Below are positions 6,771-14,048 of a stretch of 20,105 nt of DNA, piece after piece. Position numbers and translations under genes: made by a program. Each line of letters opens with the position of its first letter. Position 1 is the stretch's first letter. The notes under the pieces were generated by a model, which was not told the origin of the DNA, did not search any database, and saw only the letters and a program-made list of their open reading frames with translations. The stretch comes from JBOFLG01 sp051657745 (GTDB lineage: Bacteria; Actinomycetota; Actinomycetes; Actinomycetales; Dermatophilaceae). The DNA lies in the NCBI GenBank assembly GCA_051657745.1, contig JBOFLG010000140.1, forward strand, positions 1 to 20,105, read 5' to 3'.

Positions 6771-7849
6771 CGGGCACGTCTTCCTTCGCCTCCGGTCCCA
6801 CGATGCTGCCGCCTCCGGTGCTAGAACAGATCCGCGCCGACCTCGTGGATTTCGCTGGGACCGGCCTGTCGGTGCTGGAAGTCCCGCAGGCCCTGCCGCA
6901 GATCGTAAACGTCTACGAACAGGCCGAGCAGGACGTGCGAGATCTGCTCGAGGTGCCGGGCGACTACCAGGTCCTGTTCCTCCCGGCGGGTGCCTCCACC
7001 CACTTCTCGATGGTTCCGCTCAACGTGCTACGCGGGCACTACGCCGCGGACTACCTGCACACCGGTCTGTGGTCGCGAAAGGCCATCGACGAGGCCCGCG
7101 CCCACACTGAGGTCAGGGTCATCGCCGACGCCGCCGCTAACGGCTTCACCCGGGTTCCGGCGTATGCGGAGATCGTTCCCACCCCGGGGGCTGGATACCT
7201 GCACTACACGTTCTGCGACTCGGCGCAGGGCCTGGAGTATGCCGATCCGCCGGACAGCGCCGGGGCCCCCTTGGTCTGCGACGCCACCGCGTCCCTGTTC
7301 GCCCGCCCGCTCCCGGTGCAGGGTCATGCGCTGGTCTACGCCTCGACCCAGAAGAATCTCGGTGCGACCGGGATGACGTTGGTCGTGGTGCACGAGAGCA
7401 TGCTCGGTGCGCCCCGGCTGGGCACCCCGTTGGCTCTGGACTACACCCTCCAGGCGCGGTGCCGGGGCCGCTTCACTACTCCGCCGGTGTTCGCCTGGTA
7501 CGTGGTGGGGCAGATGCTGAGGTGGATCAGTGCCCTGGGCGGTGTGAAGGTCCTGGCTGACCAGGTCCTGCATCGGAGCCGCCAGTTGTACGCGTTGATC
7601 GACGGCTCAGGCTTCTACCGTTCGCCTGTCGAGAAGTCCTCTCGGTCCCGGACATCCATCCCGTTCCGGACCGCCGAGGAACACCTGGGTGAACTCTTCT
7701 GTAACCAGGCACGGGCGGCGGGAATGGTCGGGCTGGAGGGTCACTCGTCGGTCGGCGGGCTACGCGTGGGGTTGTTCGCCGGGACGCCCGACTGGGCGGT
7801 CGACCAGCTGGTGGAGTTCATGTCCGAATTCGAGAGGCGGTATGGATAG
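6767..7849 (+). CDS. SerC-like class V aminotransferase without the phosphate clamp
   Basis: This 360-residue protein aligns almost without gaps to phosphoserine aminotransferase (SerC): FASGPTMLPPPVLEQ at the start, STHFSMVPLNVL, W102 in TGLWSRKAIDEA, D172, the PLP lysine K196 in YASTQKNLGATGMT, TTPPVFAWY, and EFERRYG at the end. By eye against E. coli SerC (recalled), the residues binding the 3-phosphate are changed. Arg42 (EVSHRG) is Ala42 (EVPQAL) and Arg329 (GHRVVGG) is Ser327 (GHSSVGG). The alpha-carboxylate arginine Arg335 is kept as R333. The NET motif is CDS. I infer transamination of an unphosphorylated 2-oxo/amino acid with a different side chain, not serine synthesis, so I do not assign serC. 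It overlaps both neighbours by one to four bases inside the operon. Confidence 0.8.
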   Translation: MTGTSSFASGPTMLPPPVLEQIRADLVDFAGTGLSVLEVPQALPQIVNVYEQAEQDVRDLLEVPGDYQVLFLPAGASTHFSMVPLNVLRGHYAADYLHTGLWSRKAIDEARAHTEVRVIADAAANGFTRVPAYAEIVPTPGAGYLHYTFCDSAQGLEYADPPDSAGAPLVCDATASLFARPLPVQGHALVYASTQKNLGATGMTLVVVHESMLGAPRLGTPLALDYTLQARCRGRFTTPPVFAWYVVGQMLRWISALGGVKVLADQVLHRSRQLYALIDGSGFYRSPVEKSSRSRTSIPFRTAEEHLGELFCNQARAAGMVGLEGHSSVGGLRVGLFAGTPDWAVDQLVEFMSEFERRYG

Positions 7850-8772
7850 TGGGAAGCGAGGTTCGGCCGCTGGCCGTCGTGACCGGCGGCAGCGGGTTCG
7901 TTGGCCGACATCTGGTTCGTGCCCTACTTGGTTCCGGTCATCGCGTCCGAGTGATCGACCGGGTGGCCGGAACGGAGTTGGGGTGTCAGTACGTTGTCGC
8001 GGATCTGGTGACCGACGACGTGGCAGGGGCGCTACAGGGGGACGTCGTCTACCACCTGGCCGCCCGGCCCGGGGTGCGCCGCGACGAACCCGAGGTCGAG
8101 CAGGCCCGGATCCGTGACAACGTTCTCGCCACCGAGCGGGTCGCCCAGGCCGTGCCCGCCGATGTTCCACTGGTCTTCACATCATCCTCATCGGTCTACG
8201 GCGGTACGTCCGGCGCCCCCTGCGAGGAGTCTGGTCCGCTGGCCCCCCGGGGCGGCTACGCCTGGAGCAAAGTTGCTGCGGAACAGATCTGCCGGGATCG
8301 CGCCCACTCCGGTGGGCTGGTTCAGATCGCCCGGCTCTTCACACTCATCGGTGAGGGGCAGCGCCCAGACATGGCGCTGGCGCTGTGGGCGGCCGCGGCC
8401 GCGGCGGGCGATCCGATCACCGTCTATGGGAACCTCGGGCGCACCCGGGACTTCACCGACGTCGCCCAGGCGGTCGAGGCGCTAATCTGTCTGGCCCGGT
8501 TGAGCTCTCCGACGGTCGTCAACGTCGGCACCGGGGTGGGGCAGAGCCTGGCTGCCCTGCTGGCCGCCGTGAGCCTGCATCTGGGGCGGGAGCCCATCGT
8601 CCGGATCGCGGAGGCCCCGTGCCAGGATCCTGCCGCCACTCTGGCCGGCACGGAGCGCCTGAGGTCACTGATGCAGCGGGCGCTCTCGACCGATTTGATC
8701 GACGTGGTGGGGCGCTACCTCGGCGAGCGGGCGGCGAATCTCGATGCCTTGACGGAAGGACAACTCACATGA
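7849..8772 (+). CDS. NAD-dependent epimerase/dehydratase (extended SDR)
   Basis: This 307-residue extended short-chain dehydrogenase/reductase acts, by family, on nucleotide-sugars: epimerases, dehydratases, 4-ketoreductases. The NAD motif is VVTGGSGFVGRHLVRAL (G13/G16/G19), with D37 in RVIDRVAG as ribose ligand and VVYHLAARPGVR as the family's H-x-A-A motif. The active site is complete: S112-S115 in VFTSSSSVYG and Y137-x3-K141 in GGYAWSK. RLFTLIGEGQRPDMAL and GNLGRTRDFTDVAQAVEA match the sugar-nucleotide-binding segment. The start GTG shares one base with the preceding TAG (TAGTG), with GAGAGG upstream. It ends in an ATGA overlap with the radical SAM gene. It likely shapes the activated sugar used by the glycosyltransferases. 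The exact reaction is not decidable. Confidence 0.85.
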   Translation: MGSEVRPLAVVTGGSGFVGRHLVRALLGSGHRVRVIDRVAGTELGCQYVVADLVTDDVAGALQGDVVYHLAARPGVRRDEPEVEQARIRDNVLATERVAQAVPADVPLVFTSSSSVYGGTSGAPCEESGPLAPRGGYAWSKVAAEQICRDRAHSGGLVQIARLFTLIGEGQRPDMALALWAAAAAAGDPITVYGNLGRTRDFTDVAQAVEALICLARLSSPTVVNVGTGVGQSLAALLAAVSLHLGREPIVRIAEAPCQDPAATLAGTERLRSLMQRALSTDLIDVVGRYLGERAANLDALTEGQLT

Positions 8773-10583
8773 CGCTGGACGTGCTCCTGGTCTCACCGCC
8801 CTTCTGGGATCCCTATGCCCCGTCCGCAGCCAACCCGGCGCTGCTGGGCTACCTGCGCGCCCAGCACCTGAGCGGTGCGCAGATCGACATCAACCAGGCC
8901 TACTTCCGGGACCGGCTGCCTCACGTCGTCGCCGGCGCGCTGGTTGACGTCGCTGATCCCGAGATCCTGATGTCGAGGGTTCCCACCGAGCACCGGGTGG
9001 TGATGGGGCTCTCCGAAGCGCAGCCGGACCTGTTGCGCCGCTGGGACATCCCGGAGGAGACCCTCAGCCTGGAGGGCTTTCGCTCGGCCATCAGGTCTTG
9101 GAAGCGGCTCGACGCGCTGAACGTTGTGGATGCACTGATCCACTACGGCTACTTCGTCCGGCACGATCCGGCGATCGCCGGCGTGCTCCAGGATCGCTCC
9201 TGCCTGGACGACCCCGCCTGGGAACCGATGAAACGTCTGGTCCACCAGACCCTCCTGCCCCGGCTGGAGCGTGAACGGCCCGGCGTCCTCGGGCTCTCGA
9301 TCCTCGGGGAGCAGCAGTTCGCGGCGTCGGTCGCGATTACTCACTGGGTGCGGGAGGCCGGATTCGCGCCACTGATCGTCTGGGGTGGCAGCCAGATCCG
9401 GGCCATCCACACCGCCGCTCGTGAGGACGGGTGCTGGTGGCGCCGCCTGCCCGACCTGCTAGTTCTCGGGGAGGGAGAGACCGCGCTGGCCACCCTGGCC
9501 CAGCGTAGCCGCGAAGCCCGGCGCTCCGGCGAGCCAGGCTGGGCGGCCCGGCTGACATTCGACCGGAAGCCCAACGAGCCCAACTTCGTTCCAGGCACGA
9601 TCGCTCAGCCGCTTGAGCGGGTCCTGGTGGCCCCGAAGCGCTACGAGGAAGTGACCACGCTGGCCGCCTACGACTTCGACGGACTCGACCTGCACGACTC
9701 CTACCTGATGCCTTGGCCGACCATCCCCTACCAGGGGTCGCGAGGCTGCCACTGGGGTCTGTGCGGCTTCTGCGATCACGAGGAGGGGTACCGCCTGCAC
9801 TACCGCCCTAAGGAGTCTGAACAGGTCGTCGAGAATCTGATGGCCTATCGATCCCGGTTCGGCATCGAGCACATCCAGTTCGTCGACGAGGCGATCGAGC
9901 CGTCCTGGCTGTACGACCTGAACGACGAACTGGAGAAGCGCTCCCTGGGCGGAGTCTTCCGGTGGTCCAACTACTCCAAGGTCTCCGTGGAACTCGACGC
10001 TGACCTCCTCGGCCGCACCTACGCCAATGGCGGGCGGCTGATCCTCTTCGGGGTCGAGTCCTTCAACCAGCGAGTGCTCAACGTGGTCAAGAAGGGCATC
10101 CGGCGTAAGGACGCCCTTGCCACGATCCGCGCTACTCACGACGCCGGGATCCGATCCTGGATCTGGCTCATAGCCGGGCTGCCGACCCAGACCCCGGAGG
10201 AACTCGCCGGAGACATCGCAGACCTGCGCTCGCTGGAGGGCTTCGTCGACGCCGTCTCGGTCGGCCGGTACCGCATTTCCGAGAACTCCGACATCTACCG
10301 GGAGATGTCCAAGTACGGCATCGTCGAGGCAGACCTCAACCACCCGATGGACGTGCGCTACACCTCCAGCGGCGACGTGGTGGACCACGCTGAGATCGCC
10401 CGGCTCTACTACGAGGAGTACTACCCGCAGGCCATCGGGATGTCCCTGACGCACAACCGCTACCTCCTATTCGCTGATGCGTTGAAACGCGAGCGCGCTG
10501 CGAGTCCGGGCGTGCGCGGGAGGCGTCCCCGTCCCGCGATTTCAGGTGCCGCACGGACCCGCGAAGTGCTTGGGAACATCTGA
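8769..10583 (+). CDS. Cobalamin-binding-type radical SAM enzyme
   Basis: This is a 604-residue protein. The N-terminal ~230 residues look like the Rossmann-type B12-binding domain of class B radical SAM enzymes: DVLLVSPPFWDPYAPSAANP at the start, then GLSILGEQQF, LIVWGGSQIRAI and PDLLVLGEGETAL. The radical SAM core follows with YQGSRGCHWGLCGFCDHEEG. Its [4Fe-4S] cysteines are C327, C332 and C335, spaced Cx4Cx2C rather than the usual Cx3Cx2C. HIQFVDEAI, ILFGVESFNQRVLNVVKKG and WLIAGLPTQTPEEL are the usual barrel motifs. The B12-base-off DxHxxG motif is absent, as in many family members. The family does C- or P-methylations, ring contractions and other radical chemistry on natural products. The ATG at 8769 overlaps the preceding stop (ATGA); the frame is open upstream to 8385 but inside the SDR gene. 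About 35 basic C-terminal residues look unstructured. Confidence 0.85.
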   Translation: MTLDVLLVSPPFWDPYAPSAANPALLGYLRAQHLSGAQIDINQAYFRDRLPHVVAGALVDVADPEILMSRVPTEHRVVMGLSEAQPDLLRRWDIPEETLSLEGFRSAIRSWKRLDALNVVDALIHYGYFVRHDPAIAGVLQDRSCLDDPAWEPMKRLVHQTLLPRLERERPGVLGLSILGEQQFAASVAITHWVREAGFAPLIVWGGSQIRAIHTAAREDGCWWRRLPDLLVLGEGETALATLAQRSREARRSGEPGWAARLTFDRKPNEPNFVPGTIAQPLERVLVAPKRYEEVTTLAAYDFDGLDLHDSYLMPWPTIPYQGSRGCHWGLCGFCDHEEGYRLHYRPKESEQVVENLMAYRSRFGIEHIQFVDEAIEPSWLYDLNDELEKRSLGGVFRWSNYSKVSVELDADLLGRTYANGGRLILFGVESFNQRVLNVVKKGIRRKDALATIRATHDAGIRSWIWLIAGLPTQTPEELAGDIADLRSLEGFVDAVSVGRYRISENSDIYREMSKYGIVEADLNHPMDVRYTSSGDVVDHAEIARLYYEEYYPQAIGMSLTHNRYLLFADALKRERAASPGVRGRRPRPAISGAARTREVLGNI

Positions 10584-11737
10584 TGGCGCCCCCGCGGACC
10601 CCCCTGTTCAAGGTGGCTATGGCCCGGGACGCGGCCGCCGAGGTGGAGAAGGTCCTGTCTTCAGGCTTCATCGGGCAGGGACCCCGCAATGACGCCTTCG
10701 AGTCGGCCCTCGCCGAACTGATCGGCACTCCGCATGTGGTGACCGTCAGCAGTGCGACGGCGGGACTTAGCCTGGTGCTCCACATGGCGACGACCGCTGG
10801 GCCGCATCTCGGTTCGTATGCGGGCGGGCCCGCCGGCGGCGAGGTGCTGGCTACCCCACTGACCTGCACGGCCACTAACTGGCCGATCGTGACTCGGGGC
10901 CTCGACCTGCGCTGGATCGACGTCGATCCAGCGACGCTGAACGTTAGCCTGCACGACCTGCGCCGCAAGATCGGGCCCACCACGCGGGCCGTGGTCATTG
11001 TCCACTGGGCGGGGTACCCGCTCGACCTGGACGAACTGTCCCGGGTCCTCGACGAGGCCGAGGCCGAGCACGGCGTCCGGCCAGTCGTGATCGAGGACTG
11101 CGCCCACGCCTGGGGGAGCACGTTCGCGGGCCGGCGCCTCGGCCTGCACGGCAACCCAGCCGTCTACAGTTTCCAGGCCATCAAGCACCTGACCTGCGGT
11201 GACGGTGGGGCGGTGGTGTTCCCAACCGCGGCCGCGGCGGAGCGAGCCCGGCGACTGCGCTGGTACGGGATGGATCGGAACGTGACCGCCACGGAACGCT
11301 GGCGCCAGGACATTCCCGAAGCCGGCTTCAAGTTCCACATGAACGACATCAGTTCGGCCATCGGTCAAGCGAACTTGGACCTCGCGGAGCGGAATGTGAA
11401 GGTCCACCGAGACAACGCGGCCTTTTACGATCAGGCGTTACGCGGAGCTGAGGGAGTCGCCCTGCTGGAACGCGCTCCGGACCGGGCGTCAGCATCGTGG
11501 ATCTACAGCCTGCGGGTCGAGCGGCGCGACGATTTCGTCCGGCACCTCGACGCGGCCGGAATCGACGCCAGCGCCGTGCACATGCGCAACGACATCCATT
11601 CCTGCGTGGCGGAGCACCGCGAAGAACTCCCCGGGGTCGACCTCGCCGACTCGACGATGGTGTCGATCCCGGTCGGCTGGTGGGTGGATGACCAGACCCG
11701 CGCCCGCATCGCCGACCTTGTCCGGCAGGGGTGGTGA
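10583..11737 (+). CDS. DegT/DnrJ/EryC1/StrS family sugar aminotransferase
   Basis: This 384-residue PLP enzyme of fold type I is a sugar or cyclitol aminotransferase of the StrS class. The N-terminal SSGFIGQGPRNDAFESALAE and TVSSATAGLSLVLHMA are typical. IEDCAHAWGSTFAGRRLG (about 170-187) carries the aspartate that holds the pyridine nitrogen. VYSFQAIKHLTCGDGG holds the PLP lysine, K201. GFKFHMNDISSAIGQANL corresponds to the family's 'G.n.rm.e..AaiG..QL' region. The length is normal. Its ATG shares one base with the radical SAM stop (TGATG), and its stop lies in a GTGA overlap. Paired with the MDR dehydrogenase, it would install an amino group on a keto-sugar or keto-cyclitol. Confidence 0.9.
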   Translation: MAPPRTPLFKVAMARDAAAEVEKVLSSGFIGQGPRNDAFESALAELIGTPHVVTVSSATAGLSLVLHMATTAGPHLGSYAGGPAGGEVLATPLTCTATNWPIVTRGLDLRWIDVDPATLNVSLHDLRRKIGPTTRAVVIVHWAGYPLDLDELSRVLDEAEAEHGVRPVVIEDCAHAWGSTFAGRRLGLHGNPAVYSFQAIKHLTCGDGGAVVFPTAAAAERARRLRWYGMDRNVTATERWRQDIPEAGFKFHMNDISSAIGQANLDLAERNVKVHRDNAAFYDQALRGAEGVALLERAPDRASASWIYSLRVERRDDFVRHLDAAGIDASAVHMRNDIHSCVAEHREELPGVDLADSTMVSIPVGWWVDDQTRARIADLVRQGW

Positions 11738-12690
11738 GCCCCCAACCCCGCGTGCTGGGCTGGCCGGTCGGCGGCTGGGAGATCGCCTCGTCGCGGCTGC
11801 GCCTGTTCACCCCGCTGAAGCTGCTCGCCGATGCGCTCGAGGTGCGGATCGCCGAGCCTGGTACTCGGGAGCATGTCAGCCCGGATGATCTGCTCCGCGA
11901 CATCGATCTGGTGTACATGCAGAAGGATGCAGGCCCGACGGCTGTCGATCTGGCCCGAGCCGCCGTGGAACGTGGGCTCCCGCTGGTGTACGACGTTGAC
12001 GACGACATCGGGTGCTGGCCGGACATGGATGAGCCCGAAGTTCTCCGGCTGGCGCAGGTGGTGATCGTCGACAGTGAGCGTCGGATGCGGGACCTCGCGC
12101 CGCTGACCAACCGGACCCGGGTGATCCCGTGCATGATCGACCTGGCCGACGACCCGGCCCGCCGCCCGCCCGCCGCTGCTGTGGCGGCGCCCCGGCTGAT
12201 CGTGTGTTTCGGCAATCGCTCCAGCCTCGAGGGAACCCGCGAGTTCCTGCCCGCCGTGCCCGCGTCCTGGCAGGTGCGGATGATCGGACCGGCGCAGGCC
12301 CGGGCCTCGTTCACCGGACTGGACTATCGGGACTTCTCTGTGAGCAGATTCGTTCCCGATCTGATGACCGGCCAGGTCGCCCTGCTTGCCCACCGGCCCG
12401 AGGTGGCGGCCGGCAAGGACGAGAACCGTCTGGTGATGGCGTTGTCGTGCGGCCGGCCGGCCTTCGTCACTCCGACGCCGTCCTACCTGGCCCTGCTGCG
12501 TGAGATCGGGGCGGAGCAACTCGTGGTCACGGACACGCATGACCTTGCTGCGGCCCTGAATTCCTATCAGCCTGACGCGTTCGCCCCGGTCGTGGCGCGG
12601 GCGCACGAATACGTCTGGTCGGTGTACGGACCCGCAATGATCGGACGCCGCGTGCTCTCGGTCCTGCACGAGGCGCTGGAGTTGCGGTGA
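11734..12690 (+). CDS. GT-B glycosyltransferase-like protein
   Basis: This 318-residue protein looks like a compact GT-B glycosyltransferase. Its N-terminal half has a poorly conserved acceptor domain (ASSRLRLFTPLKLLADALEV, LVYMQKDAG, LVYDVDDDIG). The second domain starts near RLIVCFGNRSSLEGT. Its GKDENRLVMALSCGRPAFVT matches the donor-site 'K..nrl.eAla.G.PvV' motif of GT4-like enzymes. The Y-D-V-D-D-D run may act with the donor. The GTG at 11734 (GTGA overlap) is preferred to the GTG three bases earlier. The family assignment is by pattern only, and the donor is unknown. Its neighbour at 12687 is a clearer GT4, so the two may act in succession. Confidence 0.65.
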   Translation: MSPQPRVLGWPVGGWEIASSRLRLFTPLKLLADALEVRIAEPGTREHVSPDDLLRDIDLVYMQKDAGPTAVDLARAAVERGLPLVYDVDDDIGCWPDMDEPEVLRLAQVVIVDSERRMRDLAPLTNRTRVIPCMIDLADDPARRPPAAAVAAPRLIVCFGNRSSLEGTREFLPAVPASWQVRMIGPAQARASFTGLDYRDFSVSRFVPDLMTGQVALLAHRPEVAAGKDENRLVMALSCGRPAFVTPTPSYLALLREIGAEQLVVTDTHDLAAALNSYQPDAFAPVVARAHEYVWSVYGPAMIGRRVLSVLHEALELR

Positions 12691-13829
12691 GTCGGCCCCT
12701 GCATGTGGTCTTCGTCAACCCTTACGGGTACGAACTTTTCGAACCGTCCGCCCGAGCCTCCCGGGTCTACGGCGGCGCCGAGGTCCAACTTTATTACCTC
12801 GCAACGGGTCTGGCCGCGATGCCTGGAATTCGGGTTTCCATGGTGGTCGAACGGCCTCAGCGGGGCCGCCTGCGGGATCGTATCGATGGCGTGACGATGA
12901 GCTTCGTGCGGCCAAGTCGGGCATTGGACTGGGTCCGGCTTTGGGTCCCGGTGCCGGCGATCCGCTACGTGGGTGCGATCGCCCGCTCCCACGCGGACGT
13001 CGTGGTCCAGAGAGGCGGAGCTGTCCTGACAATGGACGCGGCCCTGGGTGCCGCCCGGCGCCGGGTGCCATTCGTCTTCATGACGGCACACGACTGGGAC
13101 TGCACTCGCCAGCATCAGGCCGGTGGACAGCGGCTGACCGGACGGAGCTACCTGTGGGCGCTAGGCCGGGCCGCAGTGGTGATTGCGCAGACGGATGATC
13201 AGGCGATGATGCTGCGGAGATGGCACGGAATCGGCGGCCCGGTGCTCCGCAGCGGGCTGCCCGCAGTCGCCGAGACCAGTCCCCTGGCGCGCGCGGACTC
13301 CGTGCTGTGGGTGGGGCGGTGCGTCGGATGGAAGCAGCCGCTGGCCTTCCTTGAATTGGCGGCGATGCTGCCGCACCGCACGTTCACCATGGTCTGCCCG
13401 GAGTACGGCGGCAGCCCGGAACTGGCCCGGCAGGTGCGCGAGCGAGCGGCCGCCCTGCCCAATCTGGAACTGCTGGAATTCGTCCGTTTCCGTGACATCG
13501 ATGAGTTGTTCCGATCGGCCAGCGTGTTCGTGAACACGTCGACCGCCGAAGGGTTCCCGAACACCTTTATGCAGGCCACCCGGGCCGGCACCCCCGTGGC
13601 GTCACTGACGGTGAATGCTGACCGGGTCGTGGACGCGCATGGTCTGGGAGTGGTCGGCGATGACTCCATCGATCTCTTGGCCTGCCGGATAGACGCGCTC
13701 CTGTCCGACGACACGCAGTGGCACCGGTTCAGCCAGACCGGGCAACGCTATTTCGCCGCCCGGCACGACCTGAACGCGGTGCTGGCCGACCTGGTCCGTC
13801 TGCTCCGGGAAGCCGCGCAGAACGGCTGA
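12687..13829 (+). CDS. Family 4 (GT-B) glycosyltransferase
   Basis: This is a 380-residue GT4-type enzyme. The N-terminal Rossmann domain opens HVVFVNPYGYELFEPSARAS and has the acceptor-side glycine loop VYGGAEVQLYYLATGLAA. The C-terminal domain begins SVLWVGRCVGWKQPLAFLEL (the 'vGR....KG...li.A' motif). It ends with the donor-binding TSTAEGFPNTFMQATRAGTP, the family's E-G-x-P-x3-x-E/Q-A segment; the second glutamate of the E-x7-E pair is replaced by Gln (FMQA). No membrane segment is present. It starts with GTG in a GTGA overlap and is the last gene of the coupled operon. It probably adds the final sugar. Confidence 0.85.
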   Translation: MSRPLHVVFVNPYGYELFEPSARASRVYGGAEVQLYYLATGLAAMPGIRVSMVVERPQRGRLRDRIDGVTMSFVRPSRALDWVRLWVPVPAIRYVGAIARSHADVVVQRGGAVLTMDAALGAARRRVPFVFMTAHDWDCTRQHQAGGQRLTGRSYLWALGRAAVVIAQTDDQAMMLRRWHGIGGPVLRSGLPAVAETSPLARADSVLWVGRCVGWKQPLAFLELAAMLPHRTFTMVCPEYGGSPELARQVRERAAALPNLELLEFVRFRDIDELFRSASVFVNTSTAEGFPNTFMQATRAGTPVASLTVNADRVVDAHGLGVVGDDSIDLLACRIDALLSDDTQWHRFSQTGQRYFAARHDLNAVLADLVRLLREAAQNG

Positions 13830-13841
13830 GCAGAGATCGTG

Positions 13842-13847
13842 TAGCAT
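13842..13847 (+). promoter_or_regulatory. Possible -10 box of the pheST leader
   Basis: TAGCAT lies 12 bases after the stop of the last operon gene and six bases before a GTG that opens a 17-codon frame. The layout matches the leaderless -10/start spacing elsewhere in this window. No -35 is recognisable. Confidence 0.4.
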
Positions 13848-13853
13848 CACGCC

Positions 13854-13907
13854 GTGCCTGTGCACCGGTGCCGATTTGGCCGCCCCAGGACAGTTCCGGC
13901 CCTCTGA
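13854..13907 (+). CDS. Possible leader peptide upstream of pheS
   Basis: A short frame starting with GTG would encode the 17-residue MPVHRCRFGRPRTVPAL. It has no Shine-Dalgarno but sits six bases after TAGCAT, so translation could be leaderless. It contains a single Phe codon (13875) and several Arg codons, so it is not a classic Phe-rich attenuator peptide. Its stop codon falls inside the arm of a hairpin and its codons 10-13 inside another pairing segment. That arrangement suggests ribosome position could change the fold. It could equally be a chance frame. Confidence 0.3.
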   Translation: MPVHRCRFGRPRTVPAL

Positions 13908-13959
13908 GTCTCAGCGAAGCGACCACTCAGCGCGTCGTGAGCATCCTGGGGAGTCCCCA
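13883..13959 (+). promoter_or_regulatory. Leader RNA with mutually exclusive helices, attenuator-like
   Basis: Three helices can be read directly. Segment 13883-13890 (CCCCAGGA) is perfectly complementary to 13944-13951 (TCCTGGGG). Between them, 13904-13909 (CTGAGT) pairs with 13925-13930 (ACTCAG). The local hairpin TGGGG-AGT-CCCCA at 13947-13959 uses the same TGGGG as the first helix, so the two cannot coexist. The first arm lies within the possible leader peptide. No T-tract follows, so termination would have to be Rho-dependent or non-canonical. A T-box is not present. Confidence 0.4.
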
Positions 13960-14004
13960 AACCTGCCTGCACCCTCCTTCGAGTTTCGACTATCGGGCCG
14001 TGCT

Positions 14005-14025
14005 GTTGTGCGATCGGCGCGCAAC
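14005..14025 (+). promoter_or_regulatory. Hairpin just upstream of pheS
   Basis: GTTGTGCG (14005-14012) pairs with CGCGCAAC (14018-14025) through eight base pairs including one G:U, with a five-base loop. It ends 23 bases before the pheS ATG and could influence transcription or ribosome access. No T-run follows. Confidence 0.35.
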
Positions 14026-14048
14026 CCCCGGAAAACGAGTGAACACAG

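Noticed and set aside
8385..8768. Longer N-terminus for the radical SAM protein
   Set aside because: The extension is a shadow frame of the SDR gene. The ATG at 8769 gives an ATGA overlap and the normal B12-domain start.
11503..12669. 388-codon minus-strand open frame
   Set aside because: It is antisense to the GT-B gene, with His/Gln/Arg-rich translation typical of high-GC shadow frames.
13830..14048. T-box riboswitch upstream of pheST
   Set aside because: The conserved T-box sequence (AGGGTGGNACCGCG-like) and a specifier stem are absent.
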